DNA from: Thereva unica
Taxonomy: Eukaryota > Arthropoda > Insecta > Diptera > Therevidae
Assembly (NCBI GenBank): GCA_949987705.1
Contig: OX465281.1
Coordinates: forward strand, 196,341,112-196,405,111
DNA: 64,000 bases
Direction: 5' to 3'
Shown here: piece by piece, positions 1 to 10,891 of the stretch
How the letters are laid out: each line of letters starts with the position of its first letter
Numbering within the stretch: the stretch's first letter is position 1
Notes under the pieces: model-generated
Told to the model about the DNA's origin: nothing
Database searches by the model: none
Seen by the model: the letters and a program-made list of their open reading frames with translations, nothing else
Made by a program: the position numbers and the translations under genes

Positions 1-1201
1 TGAATTTGACTGGTTACAAATATCCATAATTTTAGAAGTGACTTTATCTGTGTTATAATATAAACTTATCATTTATCCAAATAAGATTTTTCAATGTTAG
101 ATAAAATTGTAGACTTGTAAAAATATATTTAGATGTTTAGAAATAAAAATGTACCAAAGATATTTTCTTTCCGCTCTTATTTTTGTTATGGAGTGTTTAA
201 CCGTCGATTGTACTTTTGCCCAAAGTTCTGCCTGGAAAACGCTGACGAAATTAAGCAGACGGAAGTCATTCGCAAGTAAATTGATGGGGAAAGCACTACA
301 GCACTGTCTCTGATTTGGATCCGTCTGTGTACAAGACAACGTCATGATCCTTGTCAGGTCGGAGATCTTCCCATTCCTCTCTGGTAGCGATCTGGATGTT
401 AAGGTCTTCTTCTTCTTTGATTCGTCAGCTGGCGGTCCGAGCGGGGCGTCCCCGCAATGGATACGCTGCTGTTGGTGCCGCTTTAAAAATGCGGTTTCTT
501 GTCTAGTTTGTTCGGTTTCCCGATTCTGGTCAATTTGGCAAGTCGACCACCCTCCTCCTTTCACACACTGGACTTAGGACCAGGCGACGGCGGAGCTAGG
601 GAATGTTAAGGTCACAATTTTGCCACCATGTAGCCGGTAGGTCCTGATACCATTTTCTATGTTAGAGAGCGCAAAATATTACTGTGCCTATACGTCGACC
701 TATCGACCCAGCAGCCCGTTTCAAGCAGCCTGAGGGTGGTACAGACTGCCCGCTGCCATGTACACTCCGCGCCACTTGATTATGTTCAACTAATATTTTC
801 ATGAAAACCACAAATTAGCTTAACCTACTTTAGAGAAAAGCAATTAACAGAAACGGAGGTCATACCCATTATTGAAAATAATAAAGAATAATTTTGTATT
901 TATGCAAATATATTAGTTTATTTAAGCTGAACCTAATCAAGTGCGCACTCAACTACCCCTCAAGTAAAAATAATACCATCATTTAGATATCGGTCCAATT
1001 AAAAATCAATAATGGATTTATTCCCCGAGAAATGCCAGCTTTAAGGCGTGCAGTATTCTCTGAAGCAGGCTTGGTAATTTGGGGTTTTCTTTATGTTTTC
1101 ATAGAAATGCTAGTTTGAACCTAATCAAGTGGCGCAGGGTGTATATACTACAATGTCAACCGTTGCATCTGAGCTTGTACATGCGCTGACTCCCTCTCTA
1201 C
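1..1201. other. Unclassified AT-rich sequence
   Basis: I recognise no gene here. A 155-codon open frame on the minus strand (97-564) has a basic, low-complexity start and no motif I know. Its plus-strand counterpart at 344-577 is equally uninformative. The phrase 'ACCTAATCAAGTG' occurs twice (about 930-943 and 1118-1130), so part of this may be old repeat. Nothing supports an RNA gene. Confidence 0.5.
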
Positions 1202-1438
1202 TAGTAAAAATGGTCTAGGTCTTGCAGTCTTGTCTGGGTCTTGCATATTTAGCAAGATCAAGACCAAGACTTAGCCATGCTCGCAAGACCTAGGCCAAGA
1301 CTAAAACTTAGCCTTGCTCACAAGAACAAGATCAAGACTAACTGTGCAAGACCAAATACAAGACCCTGGCTAACTGTGCAAGACCAAGAACAAAACTATA
1401 TATCTGTCTTGATTTGTTCTTGCATTTGCTCATCACTA
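1202..1438 (-). mobile_element. hAT MITE of the CTTGTTCTTG family, copy 1
   Basis: This is a 237-bp non-autonomous element made almost wholly of alternating CTTG and CAAG words (CAAGACCAAGA, TCTTGTTCTTG). Its right end reads TTTGCTCATCACTA. The left end, TAGTAAAAATGG, is a degenerate version of the same terminal repeat. The flanks CTCTCTAC (1194-1201) and CTCTCAAC (1439-1446) form an 8-bp TSD with one mismatch. Both fit the hAT target preference nTnnnnAn. The copy lies in the opposite orientation to those at 8201 and 55413. It has no coding capacity; the 67-codon frame across it is repeat translation. Confidence 0.75.
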
Positions 1439-1499
1439 CTCTCAACCTCGATGACTGTTAGTTCATCCAAACGTCACTGAGCTCTTCATCGGAGTCACC

Positions 1500-2310
1500 C
1501 GCTTTGTCAGATGAAGCCGTTTGAAAACCTTTCTTTATCCATGCCTGCCTTAGTCCAAAATGGAATTTATTGTCAACTCTTTCGAGCCCGTCTAGTCCCT
1601 AGTCGTTAATTAGCAGTACCAGGGTTCCTATTTCACTGGGGTTCCTCGGCCTCGAGCAATTTGCCCCATCACGAGCTCCACGAACATCTTTGATATTTTG
1701 GCCTCGATGTCGGCCCAATGAAGGTCGGAATCTGCTGGCACTAGAATTGGCATCGGTTAGTGCCACCAGAAGGTGGTCCTTCACTACTTCGCTCAGTGGC
1801 CTGTTACCCATTGAGTCTGATTGTTGGGCTCATGAAGTAGAAGCTTCCCCGACTATGGTTGGTCTTGGGAGCTCTTTCTTTTTTGGTCATTATTTGTAGA
1901 CGCTGAGCTATCTTCCCAGGATCTCTCCCTTTTAGTGTGGGAGGTTACCGCTCCTGGTGTCCTTGCGCTCTGGAGCGCTTTCCTCTCCCGACTGCTTGAA
2001 ATTTTGCTTTCTTGGTTTTGTCTTTCTGCAAGATGATGCCGGCGGCAAGCTGACTCCCGCTAGGGGAAAGGTTTGTAGTACTTGGTTCTAGACCTTGCAC
2101 GTTGCTGTTTCGGGTCGTCTGTGCATCTGTTTGTTTTGGTTTCTTTTCATTATTATTTTTGTTCATGTTGATCCCACGAATAAAGTCAGAAATGAAGTCC
2201 GCCTTAGCAGTGCCGAATGTACTAAAGGGCTTTTTGACCTGCAGCACCGAGCCCCGTGGATACAAAGGCCCCCGTAGATTCGAAAGGCCACCAACTTCCA
2301 TTAAAAGCAT
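1500..2310 (-). pseudogene. Possible LINE ORF1 N-terminal remnant
   Basis: Read on the minus strand, 2310-1945 encodes a lysine/serine-rich stretch. After shifts of frame, 1811-1600 encodes 'VKDHLLVALTDANSSASRF' followed by 'HWADIEAKI' in another frame. This order, a basic linker and then a short 'VALxDxxxxxxRF...W..IEAKI' block, resembles the N-terminal half of the DUF4780-type ORF1 proteins that accompany RNase-H-bearing LINEs. The DUF4780 half itself is seen at 23540-23870, in another copy. At least two frameshifts break the frame. The family call is my inference from remembered motifs. It could also be unrelated decayed sequence. Confidence 0.3.
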
Positions 2311-2339
2311 AGATAATACTGTGAAAGAAAATAACTAAA

Positions 2340-3250
2340 ATTAAACTAAAATCTGATTATAAGGCTGGTAACCTTTCGAATAATCGGGCCCTGTCCGTGT
2401 GCGCTATCGAACAGTGTATTTCGTATTTTGTATTGTCGGTGTACTTTCTCGTTTACATCCTATATACCTACATCACTATAGAAAACTGTTTTTGACAAAA
2501 GGGCAATAAGTTAAGGAACCACGCAGCGGAGAATTGAAGCGCTTTTGAACAGATTCTGAAGCGCTGCAAATGAATGCCAACGCGCTTCTTATTTGTATCC
2601 TAATTCCTTTCCTTTTAACCAGGGCCGACTTTAAGTATTTTGGCGCCCCGTGCGAGATATTTTTATATGCCCTGAACTTTTTAGACATTTCTTTTAGGTA
2701 GATTACTTGTTATTACGTATACAAATTATACAATAACCCGAGTAAAAATAAAAATCGGCCTAACTACGGGCGAATACTGGCCGCTTGGGAGAACATACGG
2801 GCTCACGACGGCCAACCTTGCCCAAAGATTTAAATGGCCGAGAACAGAGCTGTTCACTCGGACGATGAGCAATTGACGGCAAATTTTAACCAAAAAAAGA
2901 ATCGGCAGCAAATATTTAATGTTGCAAGTACTTTCTGTGAACTTGATCATTTTCGTTATGTACAATCGTCCTTTGGATTGTTATACTTAAAGACTATCGA
3001 AGCACAAGAGAAACAACCTGGTCAGTTGTCGGTTTGTTTTTCGGAAAGTGTGTGATAGGTGTTGGTCTGTAATTTCTAATTTTGCTATTTAACCGCTTGA
3101 AGAAAAAAAACAAGGCTAAGGTACAAAATGCTGTATAGTTAATTTGTTCTTTGTCAGCTTAAGTCTATGGCTAATTCATGGTAATTGTGATGTCAAGAGG
3201 GGTTTAAAGTTTTTTGTTTAAAGGATTTTTTTTGTGAGAAACATATACAA
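2340..3250. other. Unclassified sequence with one isolated hAT-like end
   Basis: No gene is recognisable. At 2620 the sequence CAGGGCCGACTTTAAG, followed by TTTTGGCGCCCCGTG, looks like the left terminus of a hAT element of the CAGGGCCGG type (compare 19383). I found no partner end and no TSD, so it is only a fragment. A 73-codon plus-strand frame at 2834-3055 has no recognisable motif. Confidence 0.35.
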
Positions 3251-4048
3251 CAGTGATTCCCAAAGTGGGTTCCGTGGAACCTTACAGTTCCAGGAAAAAA
3301 TTTTAGGGTTCCGTGTCACCAGCGCCGAAGCGCAAATACATTCTCAGACTCACTGGCGCTGCGCCGGCCGTTTAACGCGTTCTTGCTAATCAGAAAGTGC
3401 GAGTGACCCTTCTTCCTTGAAATTTGGTCTACGCCACGCCGCGTAACATTTTGGCCGCCATTCCATATTCCCATGTCGAGGGGGTTGTGAAGAAAATGGT
3501 AATGCGCCCTTTTGAGATGGGCGACATGGACCAAACGATATATTTAGTATACTATATTGCTTATGGTGTTCTACTTATCATACCCTTTCATTTGATACCC
3601 ATGTCGAAGGGGTTGTGAAGAATATTTCAATCCGCCCTCCTGAGACTGCCGCCATGGATCTAAAGGTATATTTAGTATACCATATGGCATTGTCATCGGA
3701 GCTAAAGCTGTATGCAAAAAACCGTGAAGAAAACAATAATCCGTCCTCTTGAGATGGCCGCCATGGATCTAAAGGCATAATGAGTCTCATTCATTGTCAT
3801 CGGAGCTGAAGTTGTGTGCAAAATTTCAGGGTGATCGGGTAACTGGAAGTATTCAAAAAATCGATTGCAAAATACGTACCGGACAAATAGACAGACATGA
3901 AAGCGAGCTAATAAAAACCGTTTTAAAATATATTAAAGGATAAATATATACATATATAATATATTATTTTATTTTTTCATCGTTGGGTTCCGCCAAATTT
4001 TATACATTGTAGAAAGGTTCCATACGAAATAAAGTTTGGTAGCCACTG
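3251..4048 (+). mobile_element. Non-autonomous hAT element (CAGTGATTCCCAAA family), 798 bp
   Basis: The element runs from CAGTGATTCCCAAAGTGGG to TTTGGTAGCCACTG, imperfect terminal inverted repeats of about 14 bp. It is flanked by a perfect 8-bp TSD ATATACAA (3243-3250 and 4049-4056), which matches the hAT preference nTnnnnAn. The interior carries two or three diverged copies of a block containing 'GATACCCATGTCGAAGGGG' and 'GCCGCCATGGATCTAAAGG', so it grew partly by internal duplication. There is no transposase. The same family, interrupted by a Harbinger transposon, is at 36867-41109. This copy shows the empty site of that insertion (ATTAAAGGATAAAT at about 3933). Confidence 0.85.
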
Positions 4049-4056
4049 ATATACAA

Positions 4057-4460
4057 TATCGTTTGGCTCGTTCTTTGCATATTCTGTCCGATAAGGGTAT
4101 TAATTAGGCCTTTTTGTATGCCTATTTTGTCGAACTTGATTCTATCGGACAGGAACTGTATGTACCCTAACGTTATCGTTTAGGACGTCCAAAGTAAAGC
4201 AAGAGATAAACACTTTCCTCCTATGTGACAGCATCATGAGTTCCAATTTCTTGAGTCTGTTCGTGAAGGGCGGTAAGACGCAAAAATGGCGCGGGTCATT
4301 TAAGTTTCTCAGAGCGAAAAGGAGAAATTTCTTCTTTACTGATTCCAAACTACCTACTTACCTAATATAGGGTCCCAGATCGGGCCCGCAGATTCCAGTA
4401 TTGGGAGGACGAGCGAACAGAAAAGAGTTTTTGGGGTCCGAACGTTATCGAATTCATGGG
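4057..4460 (-). pseudogene. LINE ORF2 C-terminal fragment (jockey/CR1-like)
   Basis: On the minus strand, 4348-4142 encodes 'ESVKKKFLLFALRNLN' and then 'RHFCVLPPFTNRLK'. This is the conserved stretch after the reverse transcriptase in jockey/CR1-type LINEs. Just upstream, about 4450-4350, another frame reads 'PILES..PIWDP', the usual preceding motif. The LINE at 56570-61760 carries the close equivalent 'RRIESIQKRFLLFALS' before it is interrupted, so this fragment is probably of the same family. It is a 5'-truncated, frame-broken piece with no identified 3' tail. It abuts the TSD of the hAT element at 3251-4048. Confidence 0.6.
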
Positions 4461-4776
4461 GCCTGCAAGTTGAAATTTATTTTATTGTCTAGTCCAGACC
4501 AATGCCTAGATCTACAACTTGATCGACACGGTCTAAGCCCATAAGATTTTTAGTAGTCGATCGTCCCTTTCTGAAGCGCTGCTTCTCATGGGCGATTAGA
4601 GGAGCAATCTTATCGTTAAATAGAACCTACCCTGTTTGGGCGCCAAGGTAGTCCGAAAATTCAAAGTTATCAGAAATTCTTTTTAAATTCTTTTTTTTAA
4701 CTTCAATCCTGACTGATCAAATCTTTGAAGTTAAATTTGACCCACTTCCCGGTTTCGGATTAGTTTGGATGACAAT

Positions 4777-5525
4777 GCAATCTGGCCATTTTGTAAAAAT
4801 ATCAAGACGGCGGTTCTAAAATGGCGGCCGATTTTTGATATTGTGCTCCGCGGCCCTCTGACATGGGTAACAAATGAAAGGATATGACAGGTAGAACACA
4901 ATTAGCTATGTGGCGTCATTCCAAATTCAAAATGGCGGCCAACACTAAATTGCGGAAAGCTTATAATAGACTAAAAAGTAGAAAATATAACCGATCAACT
5001 TCCAATTTTTCACACACTCGTAGTTCGGGTGATAATTAATGTGTATGAATGATGAAATGAATAGTTGAGTTAAGGGTGAATTGAAAATAACGAAGCAATA
5101 CACGTTACAAAAAATCACAAACAAACACAGAGATGCTGCTGTCAACTAAATTCAACTACTCAAATACTGAACTCATGTCCGTATGCATAATTTCAACTCA
5201 ACCCAGGTAGCAGAGCTGAGTCGAGTTCAGTCAACCTTAACCCAACTCGACTCCCGTTTACATGTAGTTAGACTTGGGTTCAACTTGAGTTCAACTCATC
5301 ATGTATAAGTACCTACTAAATGCAATCTGACCTTTTTGTAAAAAAATCAAAAAGATGGTTCCGAGATGGCGGCCGTTTTTGCAATTATGTTCCACCGAGC
5401 CCACGACATGGGTATCAAATGAATACAGTAAACTGTGTGACGTAATTTTAAATCTAATAGAATTGCCATCATAAAATGGCGGAATACATATAATAAACTA
5501 AAAAGTAGAAAACAAAATAAATGGT
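4777..5525. repeat. Direct duplication of a 'CATGGGTA-CAAATGAA' block
   Basis: Two diverged copies, about 4777-4990 and about 5321-5525, share the order GCAATCTG-CC-TTTTGTAAAAA, ATGGCGGCCG, GACATGGGTA-CAAATGAA and a GTG-CGT motif, and both end in ACTAAAAAGTAGAAAA. Between them is a stretch rich in TCAACTCAA/TTGAGTTCAACTC words. No coding sequence or terminal inverted repeat was identified. It is presumably an old tandem or element-derived repeat. Confidence 0.5.
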
Positions 5526-6057
5526 TAAAATACAATTTTTAAAAAAATTCTTTTAATTAATTAAAAAATGTACTGAAAAGTAAAAAATAAAAAATATTTA
5601 AAAGAAAGCGTGAAATTTCAATTTTAATGAAAAAGTTAATTAAAAGAATGGCGCATTTTTCATCAAAAAATTTTGTTAGAATTTTCTTCAAAGTGATTTG
5701 AGCAAAACAACAAGTTTAAATTAATTTTTTTTACTACGCCTTATAAATTAATACCTAAAATCTTAAATATATTGAAAAATAAAACAAAATTAAAAAAAAA
5801 AGATTTTATAAAAAAAATGTGAATTTGAAATTAACAAAGCAAAAAATTGAGGGTTATTGTAAATCTCACGCGAGTTACAGTTATATTTACAATTTTTGAT
5901 GAAAAATGCGCCATTCTTTTAATTAACTTTTTCATTAAAATTGAAATTTCACGCTTTCTTTTAATTATTTTTTATTTTTTACTTTTCAGTACATTTTTTA
6001 GTTAATTAAAAGAATTTTTTTTAAAAATTTTTTTAACCATTTATTTTATTCTACTTA
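5505..6057. repeat. Long AT-rich inverted repeat (arms about 160 bp)
   Basis: The left arm (about 5505-5672) and right arm (about 5893-6057) are reverse complements with few differences. GTACTGAAAAGTAAAAAATA pairs with TATTTTTTACTTTTCAGTAC, and AGAATGGCGCATTTTTCATC pairs with GATGAAAAATGCGCCATTCT. The 220-bp spacer is AT-rich. The layout suggests a foldback MITE. No TSD was identified. Confidence 0.7.
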
Positions 6058-6231
6058 CATTTATATACATATATTTTAGGAAAAAGAAGATTTACTTTTG
6101 CTGATTCAAATTTTTTACAAATGTCTTTCAATTTAGTCACTGACTGTATATAGTTAATGTTTAAAAAATTTGGCTCTCAAAGTTAATTTTTGATATTTGG
6201 CTCTGTTGATTAATAAGTTTGCCGACCACTG
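6058..6231. mobile_element. Isolated right end of a hAT-like element
   Basis: The sequence TAAGTTTGCCGACCACTG ending at 6231 is the reverse complement of CAGTGGTCGGCAAACTTA, a terminus I associate with a widespread hAT group. Just inside it are two TTTGGCTCT words, also typical of that group's subterminal repeats. No left terminus or TSD was found, so its extent is uncertain. Confidence 0.4.
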
Positions 6232-6567
6232 GTCTAGACCGTTCTAAACGAAATTACTTGCCGTACTTATGAACAGAAGCTCTTGAATCGTTTTCACCTA
6301 GAAAGAACACGATTTTGATGTTAAGTTTCAAAACTTTTCAAACCATTCAAAAACAGAAGAATTATGTAATTAGTTAATATCATATAAGCTACATCCGTGC
6401 GGAACATCAACAAGAAAACCAAATTGAATGGAGTTGGGCGTAAGGAAAAAAAGAAACTTCTTAGTTTTTCAGTTAACAAACAAACAAAGCTCGTGCCCGT
6501 TCAAAATCCTGTTCACAAAAGTCATTAATTTGGAAATTATAGTATTAAATTAGTTCTCTTCTATATA

Positions 6568-6887
6568 CAGTAAAGCGTCAATAATCCGGATGTCAAAAAT
6601 CCGGACCGTCGATAATCCGGATTCGATTCTAGTGGAAAAAAATTCGAGTGAAGACATTTTTTTATGTGGCACGGCCAAGCTCAGGAATTACCTAGTTCAT
6701 ATTAATTAATGGTTTTATTTATCTGCTCAATTATTTAACCACAAAAGGGAATTATTAACGGTTTTAGCAAGTTTTCTCTTTGTTATGAACTCAAACGACC
6801 TTTTTTGGTCCTGTTCGAAAATCCGGACATTTTGATAATCCGGACAGGGTCCGGTCACAATTAATCCGGATTATCGACGCTCTACTG
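6568..6887 (+). mobile_element. Tigger/pogo-like MITE, copy 1 (320 bp)
   Basis: The terminal inverted repeats are CAGTAAAGCGTCAATAATCC and its near reverse complement ending GATTATCGACGCTCTACTG. The element is flanked by TA on both sides (6566-6567, 6888-6889), as expected for the Tc1/mariner superfamily. Repeated ATCCGGA words fill the subterminal regions. The second copy at 61896-62324 is about 110 bp longer in the middle, so this one is probably an internal-deletion derivative. It has no coding capacity. Confidence 0.85.
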
Positions 6888-8200
6888 TAATAAAAACTAT
6901 ATTCTGCCAATCCCAAAATTGTGCAAAAATTTCAAAAGAAAGTCGTTGTGCCTCCAGATTTAGAAATCGATTCAGTTTTTATTGCGGTCAAACATGTCAA
7001 AGGCATTCCAGAAAAGTCGTCGGTAGGCCCAAGAATAGACCGTCAAGCATTTGCAAATGTAATTTCAGAGGCCACTCCCCTCTTTAAGCAAATTCGCTTA
7101 AATAATACCAATTAAAGGTCATTGCCAGCCCCTGTGGCCTACAGTTCGATTGCCAATCATAGATTTTGTGACTATAGCATTGCTTTCACTCGGGAATAGA
7201 TCGTTTCTCACGGGCCTTGAATTCTCTACAATTTGTCCACAATCCACAACTTGCAAATAAAATGGGTTCGATGGACTCAGCTTAAACACCAGCAAAAGTC
7301 TACTTAACTGCGAAAAAGTTAAAAATAGTTTGTTAACAATCTAAACACGTAACGCTGCTCGATGCCACCAGAGAAACTTGAATCCGATCTAAACAGAAAA
7401 CAAAATTGAAAGGTGTGAATTTTTGAAAATTTTCGATAATGTTTTTTTGTCCTCGATCAGTTTTTGGATCCTCAAAGCTGCAAAAATGCTGATCTGTTTT
7501 TAGCTACAAAGTTCTTACCGCCACGTCTGGCGCCTTTGCCCTAATAAAAATTGTTTTTCTCCTGCTTATTCCTAATTTGTAGGAATTTTTTCGGAGATTG
7601 TTTTGTCGCCGGTTCTTGCTTAATCGCCATCCTCAAAAAAGTTCTGGGGAATTCCGTTTTGGTGTTTTTGTTTTGATTATCAACAAAAGATTCGAAATTG
7701 ACACTTTTTATAAGTCCAACTTTTCGAATTAATATGTTAATAGCCGAGCGGTGGTTGAGGCTAGAGAAAGACGAGAGAGAGACAGTGTGGAATTTGCTGA
7801 TGATGACCAAATAAGGCGTTCGGACAAAGGTAAGGGATTTAAGAGCGTTACGAACTTTATTAGTGCTGCTGTATTTGACTTTTTGCCAATATCAAAATAA
7901 ATATCCGTCAACCTGTCTTGATTGTGAGAGATCACTATCAACGTCATAGTAGACAAGTTGACACAAACAACTCATCAAAGAAAAAAAATGACTTGACTAA
8001 ATGTTATCATTAAAATGTTATAAAATGAGGTAGGAATGCGGTTTTCACACCAGCAGGATGTTTTGCGGTTTTTAGTAATGTAATATCATCACTATTAATG
8101 GACAGAAAACGTTTAGCAACTCATCGATGTCATGTTACGTTGGTGATGACGTGTTGGTGTTGTTATAATAAAGTAGATCATAACTTGTTTCGTTGCATAG
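6888..8200. other. No recognisable feature
   Basis: There are several short open frames on the minus strand (7541-7956) and one on the plus strand (6921-7115). None shows a domain, a codon pattern or a neighbour that would make it credible. I see no terminal repeats in this stretch. Confidence 0.4.
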
Positions 8201-8370
8201 TAGTTATGAGCAAACGCAAGAACAAGACAAGACTAATCTAGTCTTGGTCTTGTCTTGTTCTTGTTCAGCCTGTCTTCTTCTTCTTCTTGCAAGCATAACT
8301 TAGTCTTGTTCTTGCTCTTGGTCAGAACAAGAGAAGACTGCAAGAACAAGACCGTTTTTGCCCATCACTA
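8201..8370 (+). mobile_element. hAT MITE of the CTTGTTCTTG family, copy 2
   Basis: This 170-bp element starts TAGTTATGAGCAAACGCAAG and ends GTTTTTGCCCATCACTA. The flanks TTGCATAG (8193-8200) and TTGCACAG (8371-8378) are an 8-bp TSD with one mismatch that fits nTnnnnAn. The inside is almost entirely CAAGAACAAG/CTTGTTCTTG words on both strands, so it can fold on itself. It has the same ends and orientation as the 1149-bp member at 55413. Confidence 0.8.
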
Positions 8371-8811
8371 TTGCACAGTATAAAAACAATATTTTTTATC
8401 TATGTTACAAAATACTTACAAAAAACAAAAGCGTAACAACGACGTTTCGTGCCCAATTATGGCATGACAATTATACCTAATCTTGAAGAAGACTTTACTA
8501 CATTGAAAAAGAAATCTAAGAAATCGTCGTTTATATTTTTAATACTTTTATAAGCCCAGTTCCTTTTGTAATCATAAGTCAGCAAACCTTATGGAAAACG
8601 TTTTCAGACTTATCACAGGTGAATCCCTTTTAAAAAATATTCTTGACGCGATCATTTATTTAACTGCTGGGGGATGATCCAGTTCGGGGATATTTATCGA
8701 TTGACGTTCAAACTATACTTTAAATACATGAATCACACACGTATATGTTTTCTGTTTATAATGTGACGTCCTTTAAAAAGGTGACCTTTATCTTATAATG
8801 ATGCTCTGTTG
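8371..8811. other. No recognisable feature
   Basis: AT-rich sequence without an open frame of interest or repeat ends. Confidence 0.4.
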
Positions 8812-8814
8812 ATG

Positions 8815-9082
8815 CAAATTCTGCCGTGCAAAGGAGAAAAGACCTAAATGCAAAAAGCTCGATTCGAGTAAAACGCGTTTCAAGTTGTTTTTTTGTTACT
8901 TTCCGTAAAATAAGAAAATGCAAATGAAGTTTATTCAAATTATCTAAGTTTAGATAATTTGAATAAACTTCATTTTCATTTTCTTATTTTACAGAAAGTA
9001 ACAAAAAAACACTTGAAACGCGTTTTACTCAAATCGAGCTTTTTGCATTTAGGTCTTTTCTCCTTTGCACGGCAGAATTGTA
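8815..9082. repeat. Near-perfect 268-bp hairpin (inverted repeat, almost no loop)
   Basis: The arms (8815-8944 and 8949-9082) meet at AAATTATCTAAG/TTTAGATAATTT. They stay complementary out to AATTCTGCCGTGCAAAGG and CCTTTGCACGGCAGAATT, with only a handful of mismatches over about 130 bp. As RNA this would be one long double strand. It could be a foldback insertion or a source of small RNAs. I found no terminal duplication. Confidence 0.85.
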
Positions 9083-9181
9083 AAGCTATTTCTGTTGCCT
9101 CTGTTAACTATACTACAAGAAAAATATCTGTAGGGTCTTTAAATTTCTCAACTTTTTTTCTTCTTTTTTAAAGGCTCTGCA

Positions 9182-9825
9182 TTACTGTGTTCCTATGAAC
9201 CAGAGTAGAGATTTCTTTAAGTAAACAGAAAGCTTTTTCTCTCAAGATCACTCGATGCAGTTTCCATGGCAGTTCTGGGTTAAATTGACAGATACATAAT
9301 TTTACATAATATCGCTTTAGTATATGTGCGGTAAAAGATACAGAAACACACACATATGCAAAACCCCGCTTAACCGGACTGGTTTCGTCGAGTTTTCTTG
9401 GATTTAACGAAACTTTACTCAATCCCCGTTTCCATGGGCGCTTAATCTGAGTAAACTCAGGGTAAACTCGGCATGGAAACTCAGTACGGTACAGAAAACT
9501 CGAAGAAACCAGTCCGGTTAAGCTGGGTTTTACATATGTGTGTGTTTAAGTATCTTTTACTGCACATATACCAACGGCGATGCAATGTAAAATTGTTTAT
9601 CTGTCAGTTTAACCCGGAACCGGCATGGCAACAGCTTTGAGTTAACTTGAGGGAAAAAGCTTTCTGTTTACCCAACGAAAACTCTTACTCGGCTCATGGA
9701 AACACAGTACCGGACGGGCTTCGTTGAGTTTACTTAGATTTAACGAAACTTTACTCAATCCTCGTTTCCATGGGCGCCTAATCTGAGTAAACTCAGGGTA
9801 AACTCTGCATGGAAACTCAGTACAT
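9182..9825. repeat. Foldback repeat with an inner direct duplication
   Basis: The outer ends are ACTGTGTTCCTATGAACC (9186) and GGCTCATGGAAACACAGT (ending about 9708). Arms of about 160 bp (9225-9390 versus 9490-9665) are reverse complements at roughly 80-90 %. Between the arms is a block at 9380-9488 containing GTTTCCATGGGCGC and CTGAGTAAACTCAGGGTAAA. It is directly repeated at 9712-9822, just outside the right end. The same family, shorter, occurs at 19315-19688. There is no transposase. The class is uncertain. Confidence 0.65.
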
Positions 9826-9989
9826 GTAAAACAATCTTTAGTCGAAACGAATTGGTTATCGATGAATGAAAGATGTCAACTCTAATGTTGTCAATACTTC
9901 TTTACTTCGAGGATCGAATTTCTTTGCTATACAATAGGCGTTGGTCGAAGCGTAAGGCAAGGAAATTTCTGTAAATAAGAATGGCTGGT

Positions 9990-10144
9990 TCTCTATGCTC
10001 CCTCTAATTTTAACGCTGACTGCACGGTACAAAGTATATGGGAGCAAAAATATGCAAAACGAATGTGAAAGTGTACATGGCGAAGGGAGGAGGTCATCTG
10101 CTTGTATTTAAGGTCAATTTCGTCTTTAATAAATATTCTTGAAA
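9990..10144 (+). repeat. Dispersed repeat A, copy 1
   Basis: The block CTCTAATTTTAACGCTGA, ACAAAGTATATGGGAGCAAAA and TTTAATAAATATTCTTGAAA recurs in the same order at 63596-63735. In the second copy it starts CAGTGTTCCTTCTAATTTTT, which resembles a hAT terminus. It sits directly 5' of the LINE fragment that begins at 10145. It is presumably a small non-autonomous element; no TSD was found. Confidence 0.45.
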
Positions 10145-10891
10145 TGGGCCTACGATGTGCAGAACAACATGTGACGTTCCGCAGAGATCCAATCTGGGCC
10201 CTCTGCTGTGGTACACAATATATTTAGGGTAAGCCTTCCAAAAGGAGCCGTTTTGGTACGGTTCATGGATGACATCGGGTAGTGCTCGTAGGACGACGAC
10301 GGGAAACAATTTTCGTCGGAAAAGGCGAAAGTACGGACGAAATAAATTCGTTGTGTGCATACACTAAGAGCGACAGCGACAAAAATAATAACCCCAACAG
10401 CCGAACCTAGAACCACATTTAGGAAAATACAGAAATAGAAATACAGTCCTGTGCCGTAACAACCATGGAACTTTGTTATGGCAACGGCTATGACATAAAA
10501 GCTATATTGATTCGATCAACATGAGTTCTCTTCGTTTTTGATAGTCGCTGCATAAAGCGATTCGTCGATCCCTTTTCATGTTTTCAGCATGAGATCGAAT
10601 TATGCACGAACTAAGCTCTCTAAAGCCTACACACTTCTATGAAAATCCTCCAACGTTGAAAATTAATGGCAGGGCGCACCATGTGACCGATACTGAAAAT
10701 ACGTGTTTCCAATGTGAAGCGTCCAATGTTCGTATTTGGCCACGTTCGGGCTTTGACTGACTCAATCGTTGGAAGCCAACATTTTAATGAAACATTCACC
10801 GCGTAGTGTAGAGCCGGCTTAAGAATTAAAAGTGCTCGAAAGCGATTAAAACGTGCCCCGATGCTCTCACGATTGGTGAGCAGAAAACTAA
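10145..10891 (+). pseudogene. R1-like LINE ORF2 remnant, RT domain part
   Basis: The plus strand at about 10148-10215 reads 'CDVPQRSNLGPLLW', the RT motif usually written 'GVPQGSxLGPLLW'. About 40 bp on, another frame gives 'LPKGAVLVRFMDDIG', the family's catalytic-box neighbourhood (normally F-A-D-D). At 10830-10891 the frame reads 'CSKAIKTCPDALTIGEQKT', the region before the thumb. Stops and shifts make it a pseudogene. About 10430-10820 does not fit and may hold a further unrecognised insertion. The copy continues at 11492 after the MITE at 10892-11488. RNA-templated target-primed insertion is the known mode of such elements. Confidence 0.6.

Noticed and set aside
97..564. A 155-codon minus-strand frame.
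   Set aside because: No motif, low-complexity composition, and no supporting neighbour or splice sites.
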